Below, piece by piece: positions 49,701 to 63,066 of a stretch of DNA of 64,000 nucleotides. Origin of the DNA: Mytilus edulis (lineage: Eukaryota > Mollusca > Bivalvia > Mytilida > Mytilidae); contig NC_092353.1 of assembly GCF_963676685.1 (NCBI RefSeq), forward strand, positions 13,086,361 through 13,150,360, written 5' to 3'. The notes below the pieces were generated by a model. That model was not told the origin of the DNA, did not search any database, and worked only from the letters and a program-made list of their open reading frames with translations. Within the stretch, counting starts at the first letter, position 1, and the number at the start of each line of letters is the position of its first letter. Both the position numbers and the translations under genes were made by a program.

Positions 49701-50399
49701 ATTTTTGAAAAATACATAACTATCTTTCAATTCGATATACGTACCAGAACCACTATAAGTACCAAAAAATTTGTAAGTAAAATATTGAATAATGGTGTTT
49801 TTGAGGTTGAAATATAACCCTAAGGATTCATGAAATCAAGATTTGATTGAGGAATAACAAAAAGCTCTTTAAAACAGAAAAGAAGCCCCAACATAACAAA
49901 ATGCAGATGTCGTTCTGTAGGTCCTTACATCAATATCTGAGAGTTCTAAACAATTCTTTCAGGGTAAGATTTGATTATTATGGATCAGATGGCCAACAGA
50001 CATAGTGGTCCGGTTTACAAGACAACATAAACCAAACGAGATACAGCAACCATTTACAAAGATGTTACAGTCAAGGTCTTGATTATTTTATTCCTTCGGG
50101 TTTTAATCTAGTTTCTATGATCTATTGGTCTACCTTATATGGTGGTCCGGTTAACAAGCTTTAAGCTATATCTTGCTCTCTAAACTTGCCAAACAAAAAT
50201 GTTATATATAAGTTCCACCTACAATGAACTTAGCACCACGGGCTACAGATCTTGTTTTCCTTTTCTGTTTAATTACGACATTATTAGAAGCTCGTGTCCA
50301 TGCATTTGTTTGTACCCTATTTTTTTATGCGTTTGTAGATTATCAAGACCTAATAATCAAAAGCATTTTAAAAATCCATTATTTGTACATTTGTTTGTT
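46704..50399. other. 5' flank of the intact TIR-BIR gene and spacer
   Basis: About 48710-49230 aligns with the pseudogene flank. 46860-48700 is extra sequence relative to the left copy, including a dispersed repeat at 47690-47950 (TGAGTGCCAATGAGACAAC). ORFs at 46591-46854 and 47088-47315 lack support. No other gene is seen. Confidence 0.45.
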
Positions 50400-50790
50400 T
50401 TGAATTCTCCTTTGATTCCTTGTAGTTATGACATTTGGAACATATCCGCTATCATATGTTAAACGTATATTCCATGAACATAGAAGAGATCTACGATGAT
50501 CCAGGATGTTCTCTTTAGCAAGTGTCATTAGGGTATATGTTTAGTTTCCAAGTTAATTTCCAATACCTTATTCATTTACCATGCAGCCTATTTAATTTGA
50601 TTTACTCCTACATGTGTAACAAAAAAAAACATTGTCTTTCGGAACAACAACATATTTGTCATGGAGGTAGGAGGAGTGTTTTGAAACATTTGGGTCTTTG
50701 AAGATTGCTAAAGCATGGGTATTAATAGACCCGTTCAGCTTCGTAATTCTGATATGTACATGTATCAACGACCTCACGATTGTAAATCAA
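50400..50790 (-). mobile_element. Decayed retroelement ORF fragment
   Basis: Minus-strand translation gives ITKLNGSINTHALAIFKDPN, then SSYLHDKYVVVPKDN. After a frame break come pieces resembling LAKENILDHRRSLLCS. I recall such strings from reverse-transcriptase ORFs of Penelope-like or related elements in bivalves, upstream of the catalytic core. Frames are broken and no catalytic motif is visible. Confidence 0.4.
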
Positions 50791-53700
50791 TAATACAAAG
50801 TATTAACGTCTTCTTTTTTGGCGGAGAAGTGTAATTGACAATGTTTAGGTCACTGACAATATCGTTACCAGTCGTATTACAAATGAATGGGGAACTAGCA
50901 AGGTGCAATCAGGAGGTTTAGACGTATAACAATATCTTCAATGTACTGCCAGTATTGTTGCCTCTGCTTTTGTGTATCTGATGTATTATTTGTTTTTATT
51001 CGTTCCTCATGTTGTCACTAGATCTACCAGATGTGTTCATCTTTTTACAAAGTCTGTCTCTTGTTTTCGTTATTTTTTTGTTTCACCTGTAATCCATGTT
51101 TTTTTATTTAATGTAGTGAGTTTTTTGTGCGGAATATGCTCATCAACTTGTTCGTAAAGTTTTGTTTTGAATTCTAGCCAAAGTTCTTCAACAGTGTTAG
51201 GGTTTGTTGATGTGTTTTTACTCTATTGTGTTCAAGTTTTCTTGTTATTAATCTGCATATTGCTAGGAGTCTTCTTAAGCTTAGATTGTGTCATTTTGAA
51301 TTCCATAAAGACTATGTCATGTCATGTTCTGAGATTCCAGACATGATTTCAGTTCATGTAACCTTGTAAATTTGAATTTGTAATCGAAAGCTTTAGGGTA
51401 TTGTCCTTCCTTTTGGAATGTTCAACTATTTGTACCACGCCATCAAATGATGATGATATTTTGATGGGTATATTTTATTTTCATAGTATCATCTTTAGAG
51501 ATTGAAATTTACTCTAATTTATATTTTCGCATTTTGTATTTCAGTAGCTCTCCTAACCGATGTTTCAAAACACTTAAGCCTTATTCATTGGATAATTTGG
51601 ATTGTAAAAGGATAATATATAGTGATCTTCTACCCTATATTTCAACTTTGGCCAACACTATTTAAGATTTATCAGCAGTTTTTAGCTCTTCCACGTCATC
51701 GCTTGTAAAGTCTGATTTAGTTGTAATGAGTATATCATCACCCCCTGCTGAATTTCTTGTCTTTTTTAAGTTTGTACACTTCAAGGAAAATTTTGATATA
51801 TTTGAAAGTTGACATATTCGAACTACAAACGAACAATATCCGGTTTAAATTAGTGCTTTGTATGATATTTTGAACTAGATGTTGTTTACTTTTGATTATC
51901 TGAAAATTTAGGTGAAAATGATATATATAAAACGATTTTCTTTTAATTTTAATGCAATCGACATTATTGAATATGTTACATGCATGGTTGTCATTTTTGA
52001 TGTGGTTCATAAGTGTTTCTCGATTTTTTTTATAGATTAGACCGTTGGTTTTCCTATTTGAATGGAATAACTAGTCATTCGATGGTCCTTCTATAGCTGA
52101 TTTGCATCAAGTTTCCCCTTGTTATATGTACAAAATGGCCTATCTCTATTATACAATATATCTGTAGTTTTGATACAATTGAAGTTTGAAAAGTTCGTAC
52201 ACAAATGGCCAGAGAAGGGGTCATAAACCTTTATAATTTCAAATTGAAACACCCCACATTATTTTCTGAGAAATCAAAAGAAAGAGAAAGAATCATTTTA
52301 ATTCGACGAGATCAAGAAGGTTTTCAATATGAAGATATTACAAACGCCATAGTATATACGGTGGTATTGGATTATTAAAAGTCAAACTTCTCCAGTATTC
52401 CTCACAGACAATCCTTATACCATAAATATCTGCTCTTTGTTGGGTTGTTGTCTCTTTGACATATTCCTATTTCCATTCTCTTTTTTTTTTTTAATTCATC
52501 GTATTATGAAAACGAACATTTGTTGTGTACTATAGATAAGACTTAAGGCTCTCAAACATGAACTCAAACTGCCGGGTTTATCGGTCGAACGACTAGCCGA
52601 GTAACCGGTTAGGCAAAACTGTACGATTTGACAACACTAATATTAAGCCCATATAAATATATTAGGAAATTATTGTGCTTTTTTATCCCTTTTTATCCCA
52701 TCCCGTTTCGGTTTGAGCCATAGATAAATAAGAAGATGTGATATGTGACAATGAGACAACTATATATGTTACAATTCTAACAATTGTAACATAACTCTCT
52801 ATCCGAGTCACAATTTGTAAAATTAGACCATTATAGGTCAAAATATGTCTTCAACATGGAGTCTTGGTTATAAAGGGCCCCAGTGTAAAACCTTTCAAAC
52901 GGGAAAACCAACGGTTTAATCCATATCAAGATGTACGTAACTAGTGGTGAAGTGTCGTGGAAAGGGATAAATAAAACCAAGGATAAAGATTCCTACGATT
53001 TATAAGAAATTAAATGAATACATTTGAAATTAATGTTATTTCTTTTGAATTTATTAGAGTGTTAAATCAAACTTTCCTCCGCAAGTTAAACTTTATCAAA
53101 TCCTTCTCTTACTTTATCTATTGTTTGAGCAAGTCGGCCAAATTAAGACTTTAATAGATAAAAAAAAAATCACATGGTAAAAATGCACCGCATATACAAT
53201 ACGAATGAATCTTTCTACAGTGAAAATGAAAGTATAGTATCATTTTTCGACAGTAAACATGACTCGCATCAAGAAAGCATCATAGTGGAATTTAGTTCAA
53301 TATGAAAAAACTGAATGACAAAACCTATTCTACGTTATACAACTTTAATAATTGTGTTGAAATGAACATTTTTCTGCAACAACATCTTACCTGCTAGTTT
53401 TAAATCACCTGCACGATCTGTTCGTGAAATGTCCTAAATATTCACCTCTTTCGGTATATATTTCACAGCTGGATGGCTTTAGGCGCAACAAAACCCCGTT
53501 CGCATCTCTTACATTGTGCTAACAAGTATTTTTTATTTCTAAACATATACATTTTAACTAATTTTCTTCAAAAATTATAAAAAAAGTCGTCTGTTTATTT
53601 ATCATTCTACATCAGAAATATATGGCATATACAGTGAAAATGATATTTTAGGATCCGCACTTTACATATTACACTGTAATGGTTAACTTTTTTAAAATTG

Positions 53701-54170
53701 TGACTTGATGGAGAGTTGTCTCGTTGGCACTCACACTACATCTTCTTCAATGTTTACATACTATGATACTAAACTAAGTCCTGCATGCATTATTTTCTAA
53801 AAATAAGTATACTTATTAAAAATTATTACGTATTATCGTCAAAAAATATTTTGAAATGAGTGCAAGTTGAGTTTGTTGCCGGGATTTGCCAGATCGAGAC
53901 ACATATATATTAAATAATTGATTCGGAGCACGTGGAAACGTGACATATAAGTTGAAAGAGCAATGATACTTTTTTGTTTATTTTGTATCGTTTTCTAAGA
54001 ATCAATTATTCATATTTACCTTCCAGTGCAAGTTTGTTTACATTCTTTCATCACGATTTCCCTCTCGCATTTGCGCTCTGTAGTGACCGAAAATCTGACA
54101 AAAGGTCTTGTAGTTAACGTTCACAGGACACAAATCAACAAATAAGTGTCCTTGAAGACAATAATTCAAT
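50791..54170. other. Intergenic, decayed repeats
   Basis: About 52730-52920 is an AAGATGTGATATGTGACAATG-type repeat copy, and 53697-53752 an inverted fragment of the same family. 51170-51740 has retroelement-like codon texture but no recognisable domain. No gene is supported. Confidence 0.4.
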
Positions 54171-54955
54171 TTTGGTGGGGTTAGTGTTGCTTGGTCTTTG
54201 GTTTTTATGTGTTGGGTAGCACTCCACAGTTAGAAAATAAAATTAAAAATGAGCCACAAAACGTTTTATCATCTCCTATTCCTGGATTTCTGATACTTTA
54301 ACTGTTTGTGTTGTACATGTGCATATGTATGTAATCAGTATCTTCCATAGATTTGATTTTCAAAAGTTAAAAGGGTGAAAAATAATTAATTGTACATGTA
54401 TGTGTATCCATGGCAACATACTGCATTTATTTACCATAAAATATTGCAAAAAGGGGAGTAAACATGTCACATATCCCCCCAAAATTTCGATCATACTAGA
54501 ATTTCAATGCCTTTGAGTGATACTTTTTTAGAAACTGTTAACATTAAATTTCCTAATGATCAAATAAAATTTGGGTGTCTGTCGCCTCATTTTTTCGTAA
54601 AATCTAATCACAAAGTTCGTGCGACAAAAAGTTGGAAAAAAACATTACAATAATTGCCGGACTAATGTATGGTATGGACATACAAATACGGACTGTCATA
54701 CAGAAAACAGCCTATACTACATACATTACATAATCTTGATGTTCACATAAACCCAATACAAAGGCTATTTTAATACTCAGCTATCCAAAAATGAATTTTA
54801 TTGCACACTAGCTCTCCTTGCACACTAGTGCTTCCTTGTGTCTTCTGTACTATTGTTTGTCTGTTTTGTCTTTTTGTTTTTAGTCATTGCGTTGTCAGTT
54901 TATTTTCAATCTATGAGTTTGACTGTCCCTCTAGTATCTTTCGTCCCTCTTTTAC
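54171..54955 (+). repeat. Dispersed repeat split by an insertion
   Basis: The left part (GGTGGGGTTAGTGTTGCTTG) ends near 54212, and the family resumes near 54835 (TGTACTATTGTTTGTCTG), with about 620 bp in between. In intact copies these parts are adjacent, so the middle is an insertion of unknown class. Confidence 0.5.
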
Positions 54956-57379
54956 AATGGTTTTTTTTTTTGTTTTATTTGTACGTATATGTGTAGACTG
55001 GTGTTGTTGGTTCTTCAAAAGAAAGATGTATTGTTCCGAATGAAAATAACTCAAAAAAGGAAATATGAATTCGTTTAAAACTAATAAGTACATCATCAGC
55101 AGGGAAAGGTCGGTTGTAAGAGATTTCTTCATTAAAACCAAGGGTCGTTTAGTGTATAGTGTAGGAAACAGTGCACACGTATAAATTTCCGCGATATCCA
55201 TAGGGTCAGTGTGACTGAAGCGTTACTTGGTCTTTTAATCCAATTTACCTTGATATATAAGTACCTGTTCAACTTGTGTAAATAAAAGATAAGGGTAACA
55301 AAAAATGATACTTCTTTTAATATATATTATCAGAAAAAAACAAAAATAACTGTGTTTAATTACAGTAAACAGTAGTTATTTAAAAACAAAATACGCATTC
55401 TAATGGCTGAAATAGATAACCGGATACAAATGGAACGGCAGAAAAATAAATACCATTTAATAAAGGGAAGAAACTTTATTTCAATATGCAACAATACAAG
55501 ATTGATATCAAGTGAGTTTCAATTTTACTGAACAGCAACGGAATATGTATACCCTTCGTCTTCTTCTATAAGTTTCTAGCGATCCTTCAATTATTGAAGA
55601 TTATTCGCCGGGCGCCGACTATAAAATTAATAATTTACTGCAGCAATAAGTTTTTTAAACTAGTCTTTGCAAATCCTTTGGATATTTTTTTCCATGTTCT
55701 TCAAAGTCTAATCTTTTCGATATTTTTACCACTGATGAATACATCATCAATTTATTTGGTATAATGGACTTTATTTAGTTATGTTATACACAGTACAACA
55801 AGACTATCTACACAACAAAATAAGATTTAAATAAGTGCATCAAACCATGCATAAGCGATTCGTATTCATCCCAAAACATGAGACGCAATAATTTGAAAAC
55901 TGTTAAAATATTATCTTTACCATTTTAAGTCGTCTTATACTTTTGACTGCATTCAATAGCTACGATTATTTTTTAATATGGTGTTATTTATTAATTACTT
56001 GTTTTGGTTTTGTTTTTTGTTTGTTTGTTTTTTTGTTTTTTTTTGTTTTTTTTTTGTTTTTTTTTTGTTTTTTTTTGGGGGGGGGGTTAGTCAATTGATC
56101 GAGCTTGGAAAGGGAGATAGATCACAAAAACGTGTTTAACCCTGTCATATGTCCTAGTGTCTATCCCAAACATGGACTGATTTCTGTTAATTCATCTTTT
56201 TATAATCATGGTATTGTCTTTGTTTCTTCAGCTTATCTCTGGTAGAGAGTGAAACTTTCGTAGTGCTTCATTATTTTCATTCAATCGGAAGAAAGAATCA
56301 CCAAGATTTTTTTGTCAAATTAATTTCTATGTATTTATAAATCAGATTCAGTTTCTTCTTTAACTCCATAGTATATGCTTAATTTTTTTATTAATTTTTT
56401 TGTCGATTATACATGTTATAGTAGTAAATATTACATACAGATTTCAGACAATGATAGTACGTTAGAATTAGGTGGGGGGGGGAATAAAAATTTGTAAGGA
56501 GCATATAGATTTTCTTGCCGTCGTCAGATTTTAATTTCCTTATCATACATTAACATCTTAGTAATCAAACCGAAAGAAATCGATATGAACTGATAACTTT
56601 TAATTTTAATTCCTTTACACACTTGTTAGAAGTCTTTCCTAATTAGTTAACCATGTTAACCAACTGTTTGGATCTAAGCTACTCAAAATAAAATGAAACA
56701 ACGCTGATATAGAAATAGGATGTTAAATGAAAAGTGCAATGACCGACAGGTATATGATAAAGGAGAAAGTTTATATAGGTAGAAAATAATAGCTAAATAT
56801 AAATGCAGTTTGTAAATTTTCTGATCTAGTGATTACACTTCCTGGTACCACCTATCTCTGTTATATGGTTGTGTAAATGGTTGTTTACAATGAATACAAG
56901 TACAGAAGTTTACATCAACTTTCTGAAGGCGATATAATGTTTAGTATGTATTCATGATCAGGTAAAATATCTACTTTTTTCCCTATATATATTTATAATA
57001 TAATATGTTGCATTATATAACATTGTATAACGTACTTGCGTTTTACTTTTAAATTAAAAATTCTATTCTATGTATTACGACACAGTTAAGACGGTAGACT
57101 ACATCACTGATTTACTGAAAAAACGTCCTTATATCAAAGAGTGTGAACATACACCTTCTTTACGTAGGTTAAGCATTATAAAAGAAAGGGAGATAATTAT
57201 ATATATTAATTCATAAAAGTAAATCGGGAATAAACTAACCTTTTTCCACATTTAGCACTCAATATTTTTTTAAGTTTTGCAGTATGCTATATTGATTACG
57301 CTCTTTTCGTATCACTCCGAGATATTTTCGCTGAGACATGATAATATAAGAAAGTTTAATTCATTCTGTTCCTATTTTC
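54956..57379. other. Intergenic, low complexity
   Basis: A T-rich tract with spaced G (55997-56081) ends in a short G run (56077-56086), and a second G run lies near 56472. The rest is AT-rich with no recognisable exon. Confidence 0.45.
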
Positions 57380-57735
57380 TAACCAACTAAGTTCGTGAAA
57401 GATAATATCAGCAAAACAAACTAGGTTCTTGGCTTGAACGATAATATATCAGCAATATAGACTAGGTTTGTGAATGATGATATCAGCAATACTAACTAGG
57501 TTCGTGAACAATAATATCGGCAATACAAACTAGGTTCGTGAACGATAATATCAGCAAAAAAACCAGGTTTGTGAATGATAATATCAGCAATACAAACTAT
57601 GTTCGTGAACGATTATATCAGCAATAAAAACTAGGTTCGTGAACGATAATATCAGCAAAACTAACTAGGTTTGTGAACTTTAATACAAGGAATACAAACT
57701 ACGTTCGTGATCGATAATATCAGCAATACCAACTA
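57380..57735. repeat. About 33-bp minisatellite, roughly 10 diverged copies
   Basis: Units resemble AACTAGGTTCGTGAACGATA followed by ATATCAGCAATAC. Copies differ by several substitutions and small indels, so this is an older array than those at 6162 and 7670. Confidence 0.85.
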
Positions 57736-58628
57736 AACACAGCAATGAAAAGTAAATGAAATACATTTAGTCATCACGAATCACTTCAAAGTGAAATTAA
57801 GGGTAAACTCAGGTGTCACGATATGTACAAAGTTTCATTTCCGATATTATTATTTACTGTAAGTAAAACACTTAGTTTCAAATTTATATATAAGAATAAG
57901 TTCCAAAAACGCAATAATAACATTTTATCTCTACGTAACGTCGTACCAAATGACACAGTACACTAGGAGCCGTATTTGGTCCGAGACCACAATTATTTCG
58001 TAGTGCATTTCTATTAGAACATAAATGAAAATAAAAAAAATCCCACCTGCGCTTTCTCAAAGAAACTTTTACAGTGTGTTGCACTACTTTTGGGACAAAT
58101 AATATCAAAATTATAGAAAACTTCATCGGCTCTAACTCAAAATATGGACAATTTTATGTTTAGGGCGTCTTGAAATCTTTTGACAGCTTCCGAAGTGCTA
58201 ATTTTAAACCTTTTTCAGCTGGACCAAATCACTACTTTCCTTTAAAATTCTGAACCCAAATTTTGTTACAGTGTAATTTCACCCCCTACTTGCAATTTGA
58301 AGCATTAAACATGGAGAAATAAATTTGGAAGGGGTATAAAGATTAATGGCAAGTAACCCACTGTCAACACTAGGGACTATATATGGCCCCCTTTTTTGTT
58401 CAAAAATAATTTTCATTACATAAATTAAATTATTTTCGGACTTATTTGCATATATCTTAGTATATTAGTAGCACATGCGGATTTTAATTTTTTTTTAGTA
58501 AAGCATAAACCTGATTTCGGGTTGCTTAAAGTGCTTTGGATACGTCAAAAGATAAAAAAAATATTGATTTTTGGACTGGAATTCTTCGTTTTAAAGGCCC
58601 CCATTGATTTAAGGCTCTAATGGTAAAC
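57736..58628. other. Intergenic, no gene seen
   Basis: An 80-codon minus-strand ORF at 57884-58126 has balanced composition but no recognised family or splice context. The remainder is AT-rich. Confidence 0.4.
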
Positions 58629-59093
58629 GGACAGAAAGTCACAGGACATAAAGTCACAAATTTGGTAGGACAAAAAGTCACAGGACAAAAAGTCACAAAT
58701 AATCTGTTATCAATTGTTTGATATGTAAGAGAAATATCTTGAAATATTTACTTTTAAATACATATATTCATATTAAAGTTTAGGAAATGTGTCATTATAC
58801 TTGAAAAATAAAGATTTATTTAATTTTAATCGTGCGAAAGAAAGATTTCTTGGCACCATGAAGCCATTTAAGTGCCAAGCCACTTTGAAATTTTGTTTTT
58901 TTAACAATTATTTAATTATCTTTGATATTTTTTTGATAAATTTTATTTACAAAATTGGTTTATATAAAATAGTTCAAGAAAAATACAAAAATAAACATTA
59001 TTTATTCAAAGAAAATAATCAGAAAAAATGAATTGTGACTTTTTGTCCTGTAACTTTTTGTCTGTGATTTTTTGTCCTGTGACTTTCTGTCCT
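58629..59093. mobile_element. 465-bp fold-back element with iterated arms
   Basis: The left arm (58629-58700) is built of AGGACAAAAAGTCAC-type units (GGACAGAAAGTCACAGGACA, then AGGACAAAAAGTCACAGGAC). The right arm (59033-59093) is the inverse (GTGACTTTTTGTCCTG, then GTGACTTTCTGTCCT). The interior is AT-rich; an 80-codon ORF there is lysine- and asparagine-rich and unrecognised. Confidence 0.75.
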
Positions 59094-59409
59094 ACATTCA
59101 AGTAAAACGAATGTTATAAATATGTGGCATCTAGTGACATTGGTTTGTAATCTGAGCATAAAACTATTTCATTAGACATTTGATTTTTAGAGTATCGAAA
59201 ATTAAATAAACGAATAGAGGAGATAATTAATTTTAAATAATGTGTTAACACTATGTTTGATAGATATTTGGTTTGTAATAGCTTTTCTCCATCCTTTCAA
59301 TGTTCATCTGACAAATATTTTTTACTCTCTGTTCTTTTTCTGTAGATATTCAGTTTTCCGTTTGAAATGTTATTGTTCTTTTTATTTTAAGACAAATGAT
59401 CAGTTTATA

Positions 59410-62400
59410 ATGGAGAATTTGTATCAACCACCTCACCGACCAATGAAGTATCCAAATATGTGTATAACTCAGTCACGTTTCGTGACGTTTAGCTCATGGA
59501 CAAATACAAATACAGCTGATAAAGAGTCTTTGGTTGATGCTGGTTTCTTTTATACAGGTACTTTATATTTTACTGAGAAAACCAATGTTATTGTTTTCAC
59601 ATAGATGTTAACACAACTAGATAATATTTAACGTAGTTGTTATAGTCAGAGTATAGTATTTTGACAGTATAATTTTACTAAAATTTTAGGAAAACAACAT
59701 CACAGAGGGTTACCATCTCCAACATGACTCATATGATTACGTGGAACAATGTTTCAAAAGAATAATAATTTGGCTTCCAATTAAATAATGTAAATACACA
59801 TTTTGTACCTCCGAATGCACAATACTAGTATTTTCATTTTAAGTTACCTCTTACGGACACACGCACTTCGCTAGAATGGATATGTGCGACCCTATTATAT
59901 TATCATAAAATTAAATTCTGCATTTTCCAAGTGACCAGGATGAATGGCTGTTGAGCTTTCCAGCGAAATAATATATGCATATTTAGGATGAGAACATCAT
60001 AATGTGATATGAACATGGACCCTACATTGGACTAGACTGACATACTGAGTCGGATTTTTAACGTGCTATAGTTCGCTGGGTTACAGTTCACAGGAAGACA
60101 TGTACATGTAACCCTGCCGGACAAATTATGCGGTGGTCTCGTGTTCGCATCATGTTTGGGAGATCGTCCGTTCGACCTCCGTCCGAGTCAAAGCAAAGAC
60201 ATCAAAACTGGTATTTGCTGCTTCTCAACTAAGCACGTGAAAGAACGAGAGAAAGAGAGGATATTTTTGAAATACTTTCAATGAAACACCATATTCAACA
60301 ACGGAACATAGTTTTAGTTTTTGACATGTCATAGTAGTATGAAACTTCTGTGTACATGTAATGCACAGTTATTGTATAGAATTGGATGAATTTAGGTAAC
60401 GAGGATCATGTTCGTTGTTTTGACTGTGGTATCGGTCTACGAAGCTGGGAGCCTGAGGACGATCCTTTGGTTGAACATGCAAGATGGTCACCTACATGTA
60501 GATTTATCATAGAAAAGAAAGGTCAAGAGTTCATAGATGCTGTACAAACTGCTGTTCGACAACTGGAAGCAGTAAGTGTAGTATATTAGTGAGTTGTCTT
60601 AAAACATGATATATACGAAAGTCTGGAACATATAAGTACGTTCTGTTAAAGAAAAAAATCAATTCAATTTTGACAATTCTCACTTCAAACTTGCCATTTC
60701 TTTTTTCCAAGTTGTGTGTTTTTTTTCTCTTTGAAGACATTTATTAATGTCCAAGTTAGGTTTTTTTTTTTATCTCTTAGAAGACATTTCTTGGATTCAA
60801 ATTGACATTTGTTAGTTTCAAGTTGACACATACTGTTTAATAAAATTGAGAATGGAGCTTGGGAATGTGTCAAAGAGACAAGAACCGACCATAGAGAAGA
60901 CTACAACCGAAGGCCACCAATGGGTTTTCAATGAAGCGAGAAAAAAACGCATCCGGATTCGCCCTTCAGCATGCACTTAAACAAATATGGATACTAGTTC
61001 AGTGACAATAGACGTCATACTGAACTCCGAATTATAATACACAAAAAAGTCAAGAAACTAGATTTAAAATCATACAAAACTAACATAGGCCATAGGCTCC
61101 TGACTTGGGACAGGCACAAAAATACGGCGGGGTTATACATGTTTTTCCCCCTATACCTCTAGCCAATGTAGAAAAAACAAACACACAACAATACGCGCAG
61201 TAGAATCCAGTTTAAGAGTCCGAGTCCGATGTCGGAAGAGGTAACAAAAGAAAATAAACAAAATGACAATAATATATAAATAACAACAGACAACTAGCAG
61301 TTACTGACATGCCAGGTCAAGACCTCAATTAAACTGATTGACAGATTAAAATAAAATTATCTTCATCATATGAATATCAGCACAATCTCTCCCGTTAGGA
61401 GTTTAGTATTATACCATCATAAAATATATGAGAAAAACCTAATCCGCGTCATACCAACATCTGGTTTTAAAATAAATGTGTCTAATTCCGATGCTAAGAC
61501 TCTATAAGTGATCATAAGTGAATCAATATTCAAGCTAAAATATGCAATCTTATATGCTTTCAATAAACATAGATCCAGAACAAAACCATGATTTAAAACA
61601 GAAACAAAACCTAATTATGAATCAATTAATTCAATTCAATGATTATTTTTTTTATTATTATTATTTAATTACTTTGATATTAATGCTTTAGTATTTCATT
61701 AACTATTTGTTGAAGGAAAGCCTGCTTGGTCATCTTGAATTCAACACAACCGTATCAAATCCAGGAGATACAGAAAACGAAAATATTACAAGCCAGTCTG
61801 TTGTAGAAAAAGGTTTAAAACTTTATATTTTTATATACATAAAAAAAAACAGAAGATGTAATTGCCAATAAGACACCTATCCACCAAAGTTCAAATGCAG
61901 TGAATGTAAGCTATAAAATGGAAACCGTACGGCCTTTAACAATGAGAAAACCCTAGACCGTACAGTCAGCTATAAAAAGGCCCATACAGGAAAGACATGA
62001 AAAATATCAATCGACAAAACTAACAGTCTAAATAAATTAATAACAAAACAATTTGCGAAAAACCAATATAACGACAAGTACTGAACAACTGTTACAAACT
62101 CCTGACTTTGGAAAGGCAAATATAGATCGGTATCGTGCAAAGCAGAAAACACCTTACAAAAAAAAACAAGAGTGGACGTGGCATGGTGCTTATCTATACA
62201 TCCCACAACAAAAAAGACACTGACAGCTTGTTCAAAGTCAATAAAAACTAGTTATAACAAAATCATAATTTATTATATTTATGAGCACGTAGACATCCGA
62301 AGAGGTTTTTTTTTTTTTGGCATTCATCAAAAATCAAATGAATCCATATACAAGGGGTTGAAATGCTTTACGCTCCAAGAAAAACATTTAAAAGCATTTT

Positions 62401-62801
62401 TTTCATTTTCGTTGCCTTTTGATATTAGTAAACTGTCAAAATTCAAAGGTCACTATCGCTGCTAATTAAAATATTTTTTAATTTTTTTTTTGAGGGGAAG
62501 GAAGAATTGGTTTGAAATACACACTAGTAACTTTGTTTCTTTGATGGTCTAAAATGAAACTTATATTTATTAAGGAAAAATGAAAGTAGAGAACTCTTTA
62601 ATCTTTCATGTCAATGGGTCAAAGGTCAAGGCCACAGTTCTAAAAAAAAATGGTGTACACACAATACAATAATACTGTTTTAGTGGTGAAAAAATGATTG
62701 TCTTTTTTGCTCTGTACATAGGTTGGGAAAAGCTATTAGTGAGCAAAAAAGGTGCGTCTAAAAGTCATATTTCAACGGAACAACTTGATGTTTCACCGTA
62801 A
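59410..62801 (+). CDS. Compact single-BIR protein (IAP family), four exons
   Basis: Exons 59410-59557, 60396-60571, 61716-61812 and 62722-62801. Splice phases (1, 0, 1) agree and the total is 501 nt (166 aa plus TAA). Residues 10-90 form one BIR: QSRFVTFSSW, then LVDAGFFYTG across the first junction, then CFDCGIGLRSWEPEDDP and EHARWSPTC. The zinc ligands are C57, C60, H77 and C84 (CX2C-X16-H-X6-C). BIR proteins bind caspases or signalling partners to restrain cell death. No RING or CARD is seen in this model, so it would not be a ubiquitin ligase. The start is the first ATG before the BIR; an acceptor at 59344-59345 suggests an upstream untranslated or coding exon. Exon 4 is least certain: a GTGCGT site at 62752 could splice on to a RING exon beyond the window. 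Confidence 0.72.
60100..60255 (+). mobile_element. SINE fragment in BIR gene intron 1
   Basis: A tRNA-like head (60127-60190) with GGTGGTCTCGTG, GGGAGATCGTCCGTTCGACC and TCCGAGTCAAAGCAAAGAC, followed by TATTTGCTGCTTCTCAACTA and AGCACGTGA. I recall this body from bivalve SINEs. The A box is imperfect. Confidence 0.6.
60838..61480 (+). repeat. Long dispersed repeat in BIR gene intron 2
   Basis: Begins TTGAGAATGGAGCTTGGGAA. It continues through GGCTCCTGACTTGGGACAGG, CCCCTATACCTCTAGCCAAT, ACATGCCAGGTCAAGACCTC and CCGTTAGGAGTTTAGTATTA. I recall it as a frequent repeat of about 650 bp in mussels. It is non-coding. Confidence 0.6.
61845..62130 (+). repeat. Dispersed repeat in BIR gene intron 3
   Basis: AGAAGATGTAATTGCCAATA, then GTACGGCCTTTAACAATGAG and GTCAGCTATAAAAAGGCCC: the AAGATGTGGTATGATTGCC family. 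Confidence 0.6.
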
Positions 62802-62832
62802 ACTATGTGCAAAAAAACAAACATATAAAAAA

Positions 62833-63066
62833 GAAGATATGGTATGATTGCCAATTCTTCAAAAGAGAACAAAAACACAAAAAATAAACATCTATAGGTC
62901 ACCGTCCGGTCTTCCATAATGAGCAAAGCTCATACTGCATAGTGCGAAATGACAAATGTAAAACAATTCAAAGGAGAAAAACTAATGGCCTTATTTATGA
63001 ACAAAACAATGAATGAAAAACAAATGTGTAACACATCAACAAACGACTACCAGTGAATTACGGTAG
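62833..63066 (+). repeat. Dispersed repeat after the BIR gene
   Basis: AAGAAGATATGGTATGATTG, then CGTCCGGTCTTCCATAATGA and CATCAACAAACGACTACCAG. Same family as the copy in intron 3. Confidence 0.6.

Noticed and set aside
57884..58126. 80-codon minus-strand ORF with several Cys
   Set aside because: No signal peptide, no recognised family and no splice context; likely repeat-derived.
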